From Theristus sp. LFF4_11 (lineage: Eukaryota; Nematoda; Chromadorea; Monhysterida; Xyalidae): 64,000 nucleotides of DNA. Under the pieces are notes generated by a model that was not told the origin of the DNA, ran no database searches, and saw only the letters and a program-made list of their open reading frames with translations. The position numbers and the translations under genes are program-made. Shown one piece after another: positions 1-10,580 of the stretch; within the stretch, counting starts at the first letter, position 1, and each line of letters opens with the position of its first letter. The stretch lies in contig JASANC010003254.1 of the NCBI GenBank assembly GCA_030248135.1, positions 1 through 64,000 on the forward strand, in the 5' to 3' direction.

Positions 1-300
1 CCGTGCCTGGGTTGAAAAGGGTCCCCGTGAAGGGCTTCCTCCTAAATAAACGTTGTTCTGATTACAAATGCAACGGAAACCATTGTAGTCAACTATGCTG
101 CGTCTGATAGGCTATAGTTTAGGTGCAAAATAGCGAAAAACTAGTGAAAACTGATATTAACCCGTGCCTGGGTTGAAAAGGGTCTACGGAAGGGTTTGCT
201 CCTAAAAATCCTTGCTCTGAGTACAAATGCAACAGAAACCATTGCAGTCGACTATGCTGCGTCTGATAGGCTAAAACCCTATAAACTCTTTGAGATATAA
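1..300. repeat. Tandem pair of 161-bp units
   Basis: Two direct copies start at 1 and 162, each opening with CCGTGCCTGGGTTGAAAAGG and ending with a block containing CTATGCTGCGTCTGATAGGC. They differ by scattered substitutions and small indels. The left side may continue outside the window. No coding potential was seen. Confidence 0.85.
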
Positions 301-1178
301 AAGAAAAAGACAAGTTCGGAAAAATGCCCGAAGGGCATGAAAAAGACCAAATATTATCATGCGGATGCGCGAGCGAGCGCCAGCGAGCGGACAGCGCATC
401 ACGCATTATATGGCTGAATATTCCCTCGCGCGCTTTTTTCAAATTTGCTCGCTGCCTCCAGCGAGCATAGTATAAGCCACAAACTTGGTTCTGTGCACAC
501 GAAACGAACACCCAAAGTTGTGCTTGGAGCCGCGAAAAAATTTTTATCCGACTACTTTTCATACGCTGTAGACACGAAAAACCTATTCTGAAATTTATGT
601 TACTTATTTTCCTTGGTATTTTTTTTTTCTGGTATGTAATCAACATGTGTTCGCCCTTTCAATTTTTACCTGCGACACTTTCGCAGTCGAACAAAAATGT
701 TCCCTGGGGTAATTCCACCCGGAGATTTTGAAAATTGGGTTAATTTTTTACCCAGACCCTGTTTTTGGGTAAAAAATTGGGCATTTTTAATTGTTGGGAG
801 GGTTTTCACCTGGTTTTAAGTGTTCGCCCTTTCAATTTTTAGCTGGGACACTTTCCACAGTTGAACACAATTGTTTCCTAGGGTAATTTCATCCGTAGAT
901 TCTGAAAATTTAGTTTATTTTTTTGCCCGGGCATTTTTTCGGGGTCAAAATTGTGCATTTTTTAAAGTTGGTAGCATTTTGACTGGGTATCAGTTTTTCA
1001 CTCTTACAAATTTTGTCTGAGCTACGAAAAATAGGAGAAATGTTTAGTCCGTAGGAATTCAATGCGCTGATCACGGATTTTGGGTTAGTTTTCTTACGTG
1101 AGCAACTCTAGATGCTGAATCGTGACGATATCGGGCGAATCGGCCGTGGAAATCGGCGAAATCGGTCCACGAACGAAA

Positions 1179-2335
1179 AATATGCGTTTGAACGCACAGA
1201 TAGAGAAAATGTTTCATGGCTGCGCGGCAATTTTAAATGAGCAAAAACTTAACGTATTCTGACGACAGATTCGTGCAAGAAATTGAGAAAAAACCAGTCA
1301 GAATGTTTTTTCACTAAACAAAATTTATTTCAATTCATATTCGAACTACGCTCTGGCGCGAAACATTTTTTAGTGTGCGGCTTTTCCACACATCATTCAA
1401 CATTACTAAGCCTCCTTCGTACGAAAAGATTATACATGTGCAACCGAAATAGTGAATAAACGGCGCAAAAATATGGCTCTTATGTACTTGTATCCGTGTG
1501 TACCACATCAGAGACTTGAAAAGAGTTGTCGAGCCAAGTCTCTCACTGCTTACACAAAGCCATATTCCTCCTTTTATATGCGTCTCCCGCATTTTTAGAT
1601 AATTTCAGAATGACACAGATAGAAAAGTGTGACACAAGGATTTTCACAAGATCAAACATTTTATGAAACGTGTGTGAACTGGAAAGTTACAAACTGAAAT
1701 AATATTTACGCCAATATCTTTTTTGTCATTCTCAAGGAAGGCACAATCTCTGTACAAATTTTATCTCACTTCATTTGATGCTGCAAAAAATCATTTGTGC
1801 TTTTGCTCTTTTTATTTGTTATTTAATTATATATTTATTATTTAAAATTGTATGAAATTTGCAAATGTGCAACTTTTTATTGTTGTCTGGCTGTTTGCGA
1901 GCATGAGCCTATTATCTAAAAATGCGGGAGACGCATATAAAAGGAGGAATATGGCTTTGTGTAAGCAGTGAGAGACTTGGCTCGACAACTCTTTTCAAGT
2001 CTCTGATGTGGTACACACGGATACAAGTACATAAGAGCCATATTTTTGCGCCGTTTATTCACTATTTCGGTTGCACATGTATAATCTTTTCGTACGAAGG
2101 AGGCTTAGTAATGTTGAATGATGTGTGGAAAAGCCGCACACTAAAAAATGTTTCGCGCCAGAGCGTAGTTCGAATATGAATTGAAATAAATTTTGTTTAG
2201 TGAAAAAACATTCTGACTGGTTTTTTCTCAATTTCTTGCACGAATCTGTCGTCAGAATACGTTAAGTTTTTGCTCATTTAAAATTGCCGCGCAGCCATGA
2301 AACATTTTCTCTATCTGTGCGTTCAAACGCATATT
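1179..2335. repeat. Perfect long inverted repeat, 425-bp arms
   Basis: The arm at 1179-1603 is the reverse complement of the arm at 1911-2335, with a 307-bp spacer. Identical open frames of 85 codons appear on opposite strands in the two arms, which shows near-perfect identity. The arms are block-D ends of the composite element, facing outward from a spacer that is half of the 2990-3425 inverted-repeat element. Confidence 0.9.
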
Positions 2336-2989
2336 GGGTCACGTTTAATAAGAAAGATAATACTTTGTAGACAATTAAAACTTTTGCGGTATTTCGGGCA
2401 TTTAGCGACCACTAAAACCACTAAAATAACGATCAGACTTCAGATCGCTGATACTGGTTTGCCTAGGACAAAGTGCATCGCAGAGGCATTAGGGAACGCA
2501 AGGTCTCCTTCTGTGGCAAAGGCAACGACTCACGGGACAGACAGTTTATCCTGCCACTAGAGTTTGGTAAAAAGTCTGAAAATCAACGGAAGACAACACC
2601 TTTTTTGTCACTGATGCTGGTGTGTACACAGCGATGCGTACGTTAGCAACGATAAAACCACATGAAACAATGTTTTGCAGTGTCTGATTGTTCTGCTTTT
2701 GCACAGAATTTGCAGGTTCTTGATTTACAGAAGTTCTGCACAGAATTTGCACAGAATTTCGCACATGATGTGATTTCAGACTAAACTGGAAAGGACACTT
2801 AAAAAATGATTTTAAAACTTTTTTACACTTTTCAGTAAAACAAACGCGGCGCAAAAATATAGCTTTTATGTACTTGTATCCGTGTGTACCACATCAGAGA
2901 CTTGAAAAGAGTTGTCGAGCCAAGTCTCTCACTGCTTACACAAAGCCATATTCCTCCTTTTATATGCGTCTCCCGCATTTTTAGATAAT
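1911..2989 (+). mobile_element. Block-D inverted-repeat element, copy 1
   Basis: It begins ATTATCTAAAAATGCGGGAG and ends with the matching inverted sequence at 2989. The terminal inverted repeats run for well over 100 bp. Related full copies lie at 46289-47542 and 50568-51605. The inside holds no recognisable protein, so this is a MITE-like element. Confidence 0.8.
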
Positions 2990-3425
2990 TTCAGAATGAC
3001 ACAGATAGAAAAGTGTGACACAAGGATTTTCACAAGATCAAACATTTTATGAAACGTGTGTGAACTGGAAAGTTACAAACTGAAATAATATTTACGTCAA
3101 TATATTTTTGTCATTTCAAGGCACTGGCTTTGGTTGTGACCGCACTCATCGTAAAAGGGTTCAGCCCGCAAACACCATATTAAGCAAATCATTTGATACA
3201 GTATTCACAAATAAAAAGAGCAAAAGCACAAATGATTTTTTGCAGCATCAAATGAAGTGAGATAAAATTTGTACAGAGATTGTGCCTTCCTTGAGAATGA
3301 CAAAAAAGATATTGGCGTAATATTATTTCAGTTTGTAACTTTCCAGTTCACACACGTTTCATAAAATGTTTGATCTTGTGAAAATCCTTGTGTCACACTT
3401 TTCTATCTGTGTCATTCTGAAATAA
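2990..3425. mobile_element. Palindromic MITE next to block D
   Basis: The left arm (about 2993-3125) starts TCAGAATGACACAGATAG, and the right arm (about 3200-3425) is its inverse, ending CTATCTGTGTCATTCTGA. Half of the same element fills the spacer 1604-1910. It is non-coding. Confidence 0.8.
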
Positions 3426-3469
3426 TATTTGGTCTTTTTCATGCCCTTCGGGCATTTTTCCGAACTTGT
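3421..3469 (-). repeat. Inverted copy of the sequence left of copy 1
   Basis: This stretch is the reverse complement of about 309-357, including the short palindrome ATGCCCGAAGGGCAT. It brackets the 0.3-3.4 kb repeat cluster and marks it as one large inverted structure. Confidence 0.75.
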
Positions 3470-3594
3470 ACATACATATTGTAGTTTGATAAAGCTATTT
3501 CCGATGTGTAGCTTACTCCATGTAGCTCACTCGATGTAGAGGAATCTGCCAAACAATGCGATTGTTTTTCGTCCTTGTCACGTCACTCAAATGT

Positions 3595-3700
3595 TGTGGG
3601 GGTGGGGGGGGGGGGTGGGGGGGGGGGGGAGGGGTTTTATAAAGCAGATCTTATTTGACGGGGTGGGGCGGGGGGGGAAGAGGTAATTTTTTTTTTTTTT
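3595..3700. repeat. G-rich homopurine tract and T15 run
   Basis: Long runs of G (3598-3635 and 3660-3680) are followed by a run of about 15 T. It lies just downstream of the stop codon of the minus-strand membrane-protein gene, so it is C-rich in that gene's possible 3' UTR. It is low-complexity sequence with G-quadruplex potential on the plus strand. Confidence 0.8.
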
Positions 3701-3882
3701 TTGTGTTGTGTGACACCAAAAAAAACAGCGGGTGTGTTTTTTTTTACTTCGGGGGGTGGTGGTGTGGTTTTTATTTTTACTTCTGTATTCACAGACACAA
3801 TGAAAGAAAGTGAATAAGACAAGACGGTACCGACAATTGTTGAAGCTGGTGGAAGAAAATATCACAAAGAAAACAGCAATTT

Positions 3883-6800
3883 TCACGCAGTGGTAGCTCT
3901 CCGCCGCAGTGCGTAGCACGTATAGCACATGGTGAACCAGATGCTCGCTGCCCATAGTAGTTCGGTGACTCTAAACAAAGATAAACGAACATTATTAACT
4001 TTTGCTTGACGCACACAGGTTTCTCAAACGAATTGATTTCAATTGATTTCCTGCTTGAAAAGAAACTCCAAGCTGGTGTGAAAGCCTTCTTTAATGCAAA
4101 TGGTTTTCAGTGATTTAATAATATTAAAAAAATACCATGTTCAATAGTTTTCAACAGTGGTACATGTACCTGTAAACGGTGAACACCGTCAGCCAAATGC
4201 CCGGCGTTACGAACAGCACCTCGTTTCCGACATGCTGCCCGATTTTCTCGATCACAAAAAACACCAGTTGCACGGCTGCGCAACTGGCCGCGACGCAACT
4301 GCCGAGGATTGCCAGTTTTTGGTGACGTTTTCGCCGGTTCACCGCGCGCTTGCCGTTTCTATAGGACGTGATTGTGTTCACTGACCGATTTTTGAGTTCT
4401 GCTGTTCGTTGTGTTTCGGTCGGTTGTGGTTGCGTTTGCTCTGCTGGCTGTTCTGAGCTTTGGAATTGTGGTGTTTGTGTTTGTGGTGAGTTCTGCAGAT
4501 GTTGTGTTTGTGGTGTTGGTTTGAAGGTTGTTGCTTTGTACTCTGTTTGTTTCGTCTGTTGTGTTTCTGACTGTTCTGACTCTTGTTGCTGTGTTTCTTC
4601 TATCAGCTGGTGTGTTTGTGGTTTCCTGTTGCCGATGGTGTCCACGATTTGGACGCGTTTCGCAACGGTTGATCCCAGCAACGATTTGTCTAGAACGTTC
4701 GGTTTGCCGTGCGAAATTTTGCTAACCAAACGGTTATATGAAGGTTTGCTGGTGCAGTTGTTGTCGGTGTTGTTGTAACGATGTTTGTTGTTGTTGATGT
4801 TGTTGTTCTTGTTCTTGTCGTTGTTGTTTCGTTTCGCGTGGTTTTCCATGATGGTGATTTTCGGTGGTGCCGGTGATGAATCATGGCCATTTGTGATTGA
4901 GTTCGATTTCTCATCCGCCGTTTCCGTCACGGAGTCGAAGTCGGCCGACTGAGGCCGGAATTGCGACGTCTCCGCCCACGATGAATAGAACTGACTGTTG
5001 TGCACGTGGAATGTGATCTGCAAACACGACCGCAATGGAAAAGATGTTACTTGTATGGTCACTGGTAAAATGGTTGCTAGCTTCAGCACTTGGTTGTCTT
5101 TTTGCACCGTACTGCATCCTGTGCTGCAAAAACTACCGTATATGAAAATAAGTCTGAATCACTCCTGTACACTCACTTTCAGAAAGAAATTAAACGATGC
5201 AGTGCAAAATGCAGTGCAGGATACAAAAATTGTTCTGCGTGTTGATTATTTACCGCGCATTCATCAAAAACTGGCATTTATGTATGCCACACACTGATGC
5301 ATGAATATAAGATCGCACATCAGTGAATGAGAAATCCAAAACAACACGCCGAAAATGACCAAATAATCCAACAATGACAATCAAAACCGAACTACCACCG
5401 ACATTATTCTCGTTCGTGACACAAATGCGCGGCAGTTTCACCATCGGCTCGCCCGTCACCAGTCGACTGCGGACGCGTCGCCGGAATACGGCAGCCGCCT
5501 CGAATGTCGCCACCGTCAACAGCGAATGCCAGCTGACGTAGACGACCAGCCAGAACACGTGCACGGCGCCGGTGCTGTCCGGGTAGACGCACGTGCCGGC
5601 TTCGAACAACGCGAGAAACACGGTCGAAATCAGCGCGGTCGCGTGCAGGATCACGAAATTCCGCGCGAACTTCAGTCGGACGAGTACGAGCCGGACGAAG
5701 CGGCAGACGCCGGCGACCGTGAACGCGAACGCGTGTAGCAGGACGGCGTGCACGAGGACGTAGAGGACGCGGCCGATGGAGTGCGAGGTCGCTGTGAGCG
5801 AGGGGTACATCTGCAAAGAATGCTGCGGCAGATCATATTTAGTGGAGAATAGTGGAATATTGTTGTGGTTGTCCTTGTCCAGAGAGGCGATCGTTCGATA
5901 TGAGTGCCAATGCATTCACTGCATAGGAACAGAATGGTGCAACGTTTCGAGCGGACTTTGGAACATAATTTGGAACACGATTTGAGCGCATATTATGATG
6001 TACCACGTCGTAACAGAACCAACTCATAAACTCACGATCCGGGTGACTTTTGCCCCGACGAAATTCCACGACTCGAATAATGACAAGATGAGACTACATC
6101 TCGTGACAACCCAACGTATGGTACATGATCGGATTGAATCGGTTTTTTTGGGGGTAAGCTTGCAAAAACATAAATGTCCACATCGTTGTAAACCTGATGC
6201 GCCGTCCTATCGGTCACGATTTCGTACGGCCCAATCAGAAAGTACATGAATCTGCAGCCGGCAGCGAACATCAGCAGCACAAAGACGCGGGTCTGCAGTT
6301 GGCGTTGCGACTGGCGGGCGGCGTGCGTACGGGCGATGCCGACCATCAGTGACGTGCCGAACAACAGCCATGCCGCCGCGGTGACGTAGATGTGCGCCTG
6401 AAGAGAAGCATTAAGCAATTTGTTAGCTTTCTCTGATGTTAACTCGCTTAGCCCGGCTCATGCAAACGTACTTTTGGCACGTCACGTCACGTCACGTCAC
6501 GTAACGTCACCTCACGTCACGTCACCTAACGTCACGTCACATCGCACATCGTTTGCGAACACGAGTTGAAAGCTGACTACCCATCCATGAAGCCGTATCC
6601 GTAGCGTAACGTCGACGCACGTCTAAGAGACGACCGCATGAACGGTCCATTATATTCGTTAAGGAGCATTCATGAAGCACTTCTATGTGTGAACACAGTT
6701 ACGCGTCAACAAATACTGCCTGATGAATGCCACTTTAGTGCCCGTGCCATACCTCGAGCGCCGCCGACTCGCTCAACGGCCCCGTCCAATTGGCCGACGG

Positions 6801-6971
6801 CGCCCAGCTGCACTGGTCGTGGCTGGCGTTGTGTCGTGACTCCGCGAGACGCTGCACGACGACATCACCCGCTAGCTGCGAGGATTCACGGAACTCACCG
6901 GCGAACGTCAACGCGTTGTACATGACGCTGCGGTAGAACGGTGTCTGGATGGTGGTGCTTCTCGTTCTCAT
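3883..6971 (-). CDS. Seven-helix membrane protein, PRRT3/4-like
   Basis: Exons in transcription order are about 6971-6753, 6397-6194, 5810-~5403, 5017-4170 and 3970-3883 (TGA). Splice phases agree at the resolved junctions (0,0,0,2); the donor of the third exon is the least certain. Exon 2 carries helices 1-2, including RFMYFLIGPYEIV, which resembles the DPYG-type motif of vertebrate proline-rich transmembrane proteins 3/4. Exon 3 carries helices 3-5. Exon 4 has a long N/Q/T-rich low-complexity cytoplasmic insert followed by helix 6. The last exon gives helix 7 (ELLWAASIWFTMCYTCYAL) and a short basic tail. The N-terminal exon is soluble, has N-glycosylation sequons, and its true start is unresolved. 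The family assignment is from remembered pattern only; an unrelated 7TM protein is possible. Confidence 0.55.
4300..4900 (-). repeat. Low-complexity N/Q/T coding stretch
   Basis: CAA/AAC/ACA-type triplet runs (densest around 4745-4830) encode Asn-, Gln- and Thr-rich sequence in exon 4 of the membrane-protein gene, between helices 5 and 6. The frame stays open through the runs, so it appears to be translated. Confidence 0.7.
6478..6545. repeat. CGTCA pentamer array
   Basis: About twelve near-perfect CGTCA units with a few A or C variants. It lies in the intron between exons 1 and 2 of the minus-strand membrane-protein gene. Each unit is a TGACG half-site (CREB/ATF type) on the other strand; any regulatory role is a guess. 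Confidence 0.85.
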
Positions 6972-8017
6972 ATGATTGTTCTTTGTTTCTTTTCTTGTCC
7001 TTAGTTTTGCGGCGGTTTTTGCTGGCGGATATGCTGAAAGTTCGCATTTTTTTGCTGTTTAAAAAAAAACTCGAACATCACACTTGCGAATCCTCCTGAC
7101 CCCGGGTTCTCTATCTCTATAAATTCCATTTTGCCTGTCATATTTTTTACTCAGTGTTTTTGTGTGCTTACAATCATAATCTAAAACAGTTGTTAACGTG
7201 GACGCAGCAGGGAAATGCCCTCTTAGCAGCAGAGGAGCAACTTAATGTTCAAAAATTCCGCAAATTTTTTCAACATTTCTTAAAACAATATTGTTATTTG
7301 TGGAAAACTTTCGCATCGACCATCCGTCACATGACTGGCATAAATTGATCACCGAACCCGAACAACAAATGAGAAAAAACTTTAATCTACAAAGTTAGCA
7401 GTCGGCAGCACTGTGTTCAGTTTTCGCGAGGAACTCAACATCACGGTGTTGACTGCCATGTTCGCTAACGTTTCTCAGTGAAACGGAACACACTGCATTA
7501 ATGACAAAATAATAAGTAATCTCTGCAGTCCTTGTAAACAAGATAAAGTCGAAGACTGTATGAAATTAGACGAATGGAGCAATAATAATGTGGTGCACGT
7601 GTGTGCATACAACGTGGCGCAGCGCTATTGCGCTATTTTGAGCAATAAACAAGTTGAAAACGCGAAAGCCTATAGGATTGCAAAATCGATCCGAGTCTGA
7701 AAAAGCTTTCAAAATATATGGCAGTTTTCATGACTGAAGCAACCAATCAACGGACAACGAAACAAAATGCGATAATGCAAAACGCGCTAATCAGTTTATT
7801 TCACATACAAGGTATCACAACGCGTGCGTCTCTTCTCCGAAATCAAATAAAAACAATCTCTAGCTCTCAGAGTTCGTGAGTTTCACAGCAGAAATTTGGG
7901 TTTTTATACAACACGCATTAGCTTCCGCTTTGTTGTGCATTTGCAATTTCAATAAATGCTGTGCGTTGAAATCGAAATGATATGTTTGAGGGTGTTGTGG
8001 TGCACCGCGGAGGGAAA

Positions 8018-8131
8018 CCGCAGTATAAACCGGACCGGAGTATAAACCGGACCGGAGTATAAACCGGACCGGAGTATAAAGCGGACCGGAGTATAAACCG
8101 GACCGGAGTATAAACCGGATTGGAGTATAAG
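8018..8131. repeat. 17-bp tandem array
   Basis: About seven copies of a 17-bp unit AGTATAAACCGGACCGG with a few substitutions. It ends in a G9 run and lies 40 bp from a MITE. It is open in several frames only because the unit lacks stops; it is not a gene. Confidence 0.9.
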
Positions 8132-8170
8132 GGGGGGGTGGTGGCTGATGATAGCACGGGTCACTTATAA

Positions 8171-8330
8171 TCGAACTCAAAATTATAGGGAATCAGCTGG
8201 TTCGTTGGTGATTACGGTATGCATGCTTTCTGTGCAATCCAAACTACGCCCCCACAGCAATGCATGCACAGAAAGCATGTGCATGCCGTAAATCACCAAC
8301 CAATCAGCTGATTCCCTATAATTTAGAGTT
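8171..8330. mobile_element. MITE family A, copy 1
   Basis: A palindromic element of about 160 bp with arms TCGAACTCAAAATTATAGGG and AATCAGCTGGTTCGTTGGTG, and a loop carrying GCATGCTTTCTGTGC repeated in inverse. Six further copies are in this window. Confidence 0.85.
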
Positions 8331-8989
8331 TCACACAGCAGCAATCGTGTTTTTCTTCTCGGGTGGACAACATCGGGACTAGAGACGGTCGTATATAATC
8401 TGTCGGGTTTCTTTCGTGTCTAACGTCATGGCCAGTCTAACGTCAACAGCAACGCTGTGCTGTTATAATTGAAGACGCGGGGATTATAAAATTAAAAACT
8501 GAAATCGCTGCAGTGCACAATGTGGCAAAACCTGCGCGTGAAACGGCTCCTATAGCAACAATGAAAATTGCAGTCTTGGACGGCTTTGTCTTGTTCGCAG
8601 TGTTCTTCATGTGATTCTTCGGAGCGTACTGACGACTTGGCTAGCCCATAATCTGTCCGTCAATTTTTTTAGCGTGCTACTTGAAAACATGAAAATTATT
8701 AGTTGTGTGGAAGATGAGTTCCTTTTTTTCAATAACGGATACAGCACTGGAGAAAGCCTCTCTCTTCACATCGCATGTTTCTAACGAACGGGAATGACAA
8801 TAATCTAAGCAGATTCAAATTTCTCACAGGAAAAACTGCGCGACACAAAATATAACGCATCAAAAGTATACTTGAATAAACTGGTGTTGTTGATGTCCGC
8901 TATTGTAAAAGCAGAGTAGTTTGCTTGCACTTGAAAAGTCAATCAGATTATGTTACATTTGTGATCTGTGCAATGCTGACCTCGCCTTG

Positions 8990-9068
8990 GCTTGCCTACT
9001 CATGGTGTCTTACACTTCTCTGGTATTATGCCGTGCACTGCAGAATAAAACTGACTGACTGACTGACT
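8990..9068 (+). repeat. Retroelement-like 3' tail with (ACTG)n, copy 1
   Basis: The sequence CACTTCTCTGGTATTATGCC continues into GCAGAATAAAACTGACTGACTGAC. It is repeated with few changes at 10490-10580. An AATAAA followed by a short tandem ACTG tail is typical of the 3' end of some non-LTR retrotransposons or SINEs; the body was not recognised. Confidence 0.6.
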
Positions 9069-9344
9069 CGCCATCATTCGTCACAAAAACAAATGCACTC
9101 TCACATTTCACAAAAAAATACAGAACAACAACCAAAACAAACAAATTAATCAGACTTTCAAGAAACGTCTGCTGATATACATTCATGAGTGTTAACAGTA
9201 GGCATACTTTTTGTGGTTCTGCGCTTTCAGGAGCAGTTGGGACTGTTTACGAGGGCTGAGAAATTGAAGACAACGGCATGAAAAAGAGTTTCCACAAACG
9301 ATTTTCGAAATACCGCAATGCCTGCAGCTCCACTTAAGCGTGGT

Positions 9345-9735
9345 GTTACGCCGGGACACGACGGGACGGGACACGGGACAGTGAAAGTTTAGAAGCCGTG
9401 GGACTAAATTCGGCACTTTTGTTTCATGTGTGGAGACACTCTTGAAAAGTCGTTGTTGGGCTTAGTTTGAACACCAGCCTCAAAAACACTGCGCGAATTT
9501 TTTTTATCAGCTATAAGTTAGTAGGATCAGGCTGCGTTCGATTTTGTCCTTTCATGCAATACTTCTCGCATTAAAATGTGACAAACCTGACAAACGAAAG
9601 AAAGTTCTTGTCCTGAAGCGAAAATTTGTCGGGATGAGGCGGGACTTGAAAATTCGCCCGACGGGACGGGCCAACGGCACACGGAACGCAAAAATCGGAC
9701 CGGGACGGGACGGGACACGGGACAACGTTTGTCCC
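9345..9735. repeat. Two (CGGGA)-rich blocks
   Basis: GGGACGGGACACGGGACA occurs at about 9360-9385 and again at about 9700-9725, in short GC-rich blocks 300 bp apart in an otherwise AT-rich region. These may be ends or internal repeats of an unrecognised element. Confidence 0.6.
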
Positions 9736-10489
9736 GGCGAACGCTACTTGAACAGACCACCTTGATTGTTTTTTTTCAGTGAATCGAGTCTCTTTTCAAA
9801 AATCTGTTTATAATTTCCGGAAACTTGCACTCTCACTGTGTCACACTAAACAGAGGAAAAACAAATTCTGCCCATATCGCAAACTGTTTTGTTCTCCGAA
9901 AACGCAATTTGCATAATCGAATTTTCGTTTTTTTTCAACTCACGATTTGTCACTTAGACCACACAGACCGTAGGGGAGAGCCATACACGTTGCTCCGCAA
10001 TCTGTGGGAACGATGGATAAAGGGGACACAATTCAAAGAGGGCAAAACATTTTCAGCAATTTTCTTTATGGGGCTCAAATAAAAAAGTCAGCACACTTTT
10101 TTCAAGACTTGATTCGATTTGAACAGTAGCTTTCCCAGCTTGTTTGTTGTGTTGTGCTGCAAAAAATACGAAAATTGCAAACATTCATGAATGCTGAAAC
10201 ACATGACCAACACGTGTGTTATGCCATATAACCGGAGGTGTTCCAAAGCGTGATGAGTTTTTTGTTCAGCATGTGGTTTGTTCATGACACGTTAGACCTT
10301 GAAAAATCGAATAAATTTCACTGAAAAACGTGCTACACCTCAATGAACCGCAAAAAACATACACCTGGCGATTTTATTGGCCATGTTGTTCGAAATGGTT
10401 TCGTTTTCGTTATTGTTTTTGTTTTTGTTTTTGTTCTTCGTGCTCCACTGTAAATTATGCTTTTGCTTTACTGTATGCTTTCTGTTTCT

Positions 10490-10580
10490 GTTGTGTTTTG
10501 GCTCGCCCACTCATGATGTGTTACACTTCTCTGGTATTATGCCGTGTGCTGCAGAATAAAACTGACTGGACTGACTGACT
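10490..10580 (+). repeat. Retroelement-like 3' tail with (ACTG)n, copy 2
   Basis: Same orientation and nearly the same sequence as 8990-9068, again ending in AATAAAACTGACTG. The two copies 1.5 kb apart suggest separate insertions of a family rather than tandem duplication, because the sequence upstream differs. Confidence 0.6.

Larger units (their letters stand above)
353..2989 (+). mobile_element. Composite repeat element, copy 1
   Basis: First of three copies with the same order of blocks. Block A is a GC-rich head beginning ATTATCATGCGGATGCGCGA (353). Block B is two units of a ~144-bp minisatellite around CCTGGGGTAATTTCATCC (about 650-1000). Block C is one unit of a ~149-bp repeat containing CAATGCGCTGATCACGG (about 1060-1175). 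Block D is a ~1.1-kb segment with terminal inverted repeats ending GCATTTTTAGATAAT (2989). The ends ATTATC and GATAAT are inverted to each other. No transposase was recognised, so it looks non-autonomous. An extra inverted half-copy of block D (1179-1603) disrupts this copy. Confidence 0.75.

Noticed and set aside
1335..2179. Identical 85-codon frames on opposite strands, with a shortened third copy at 50579-50764
   Set aside because: They are parts of the terminal inverted repeats of block D; no domain, and identity is explained by the repeat.
3587..4016. Pro/Lys-rich minus-strand frames downstream of the membrane-protein gene
   Set aside because: Generated by the G-rich tract and poly-T; the real last exon stops at 3883.
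4157..4778. Plus-strand cysteine/valine-rich frames
   Set aside because: Antisense shadow of the N/Q-rich exon on the minus strand.
10330..10578. Phe/Leu-rich frame resembling a small membrane protein
   Set aside because: Arises from TTTTTG simple repeats and ends in the retroelement tail.
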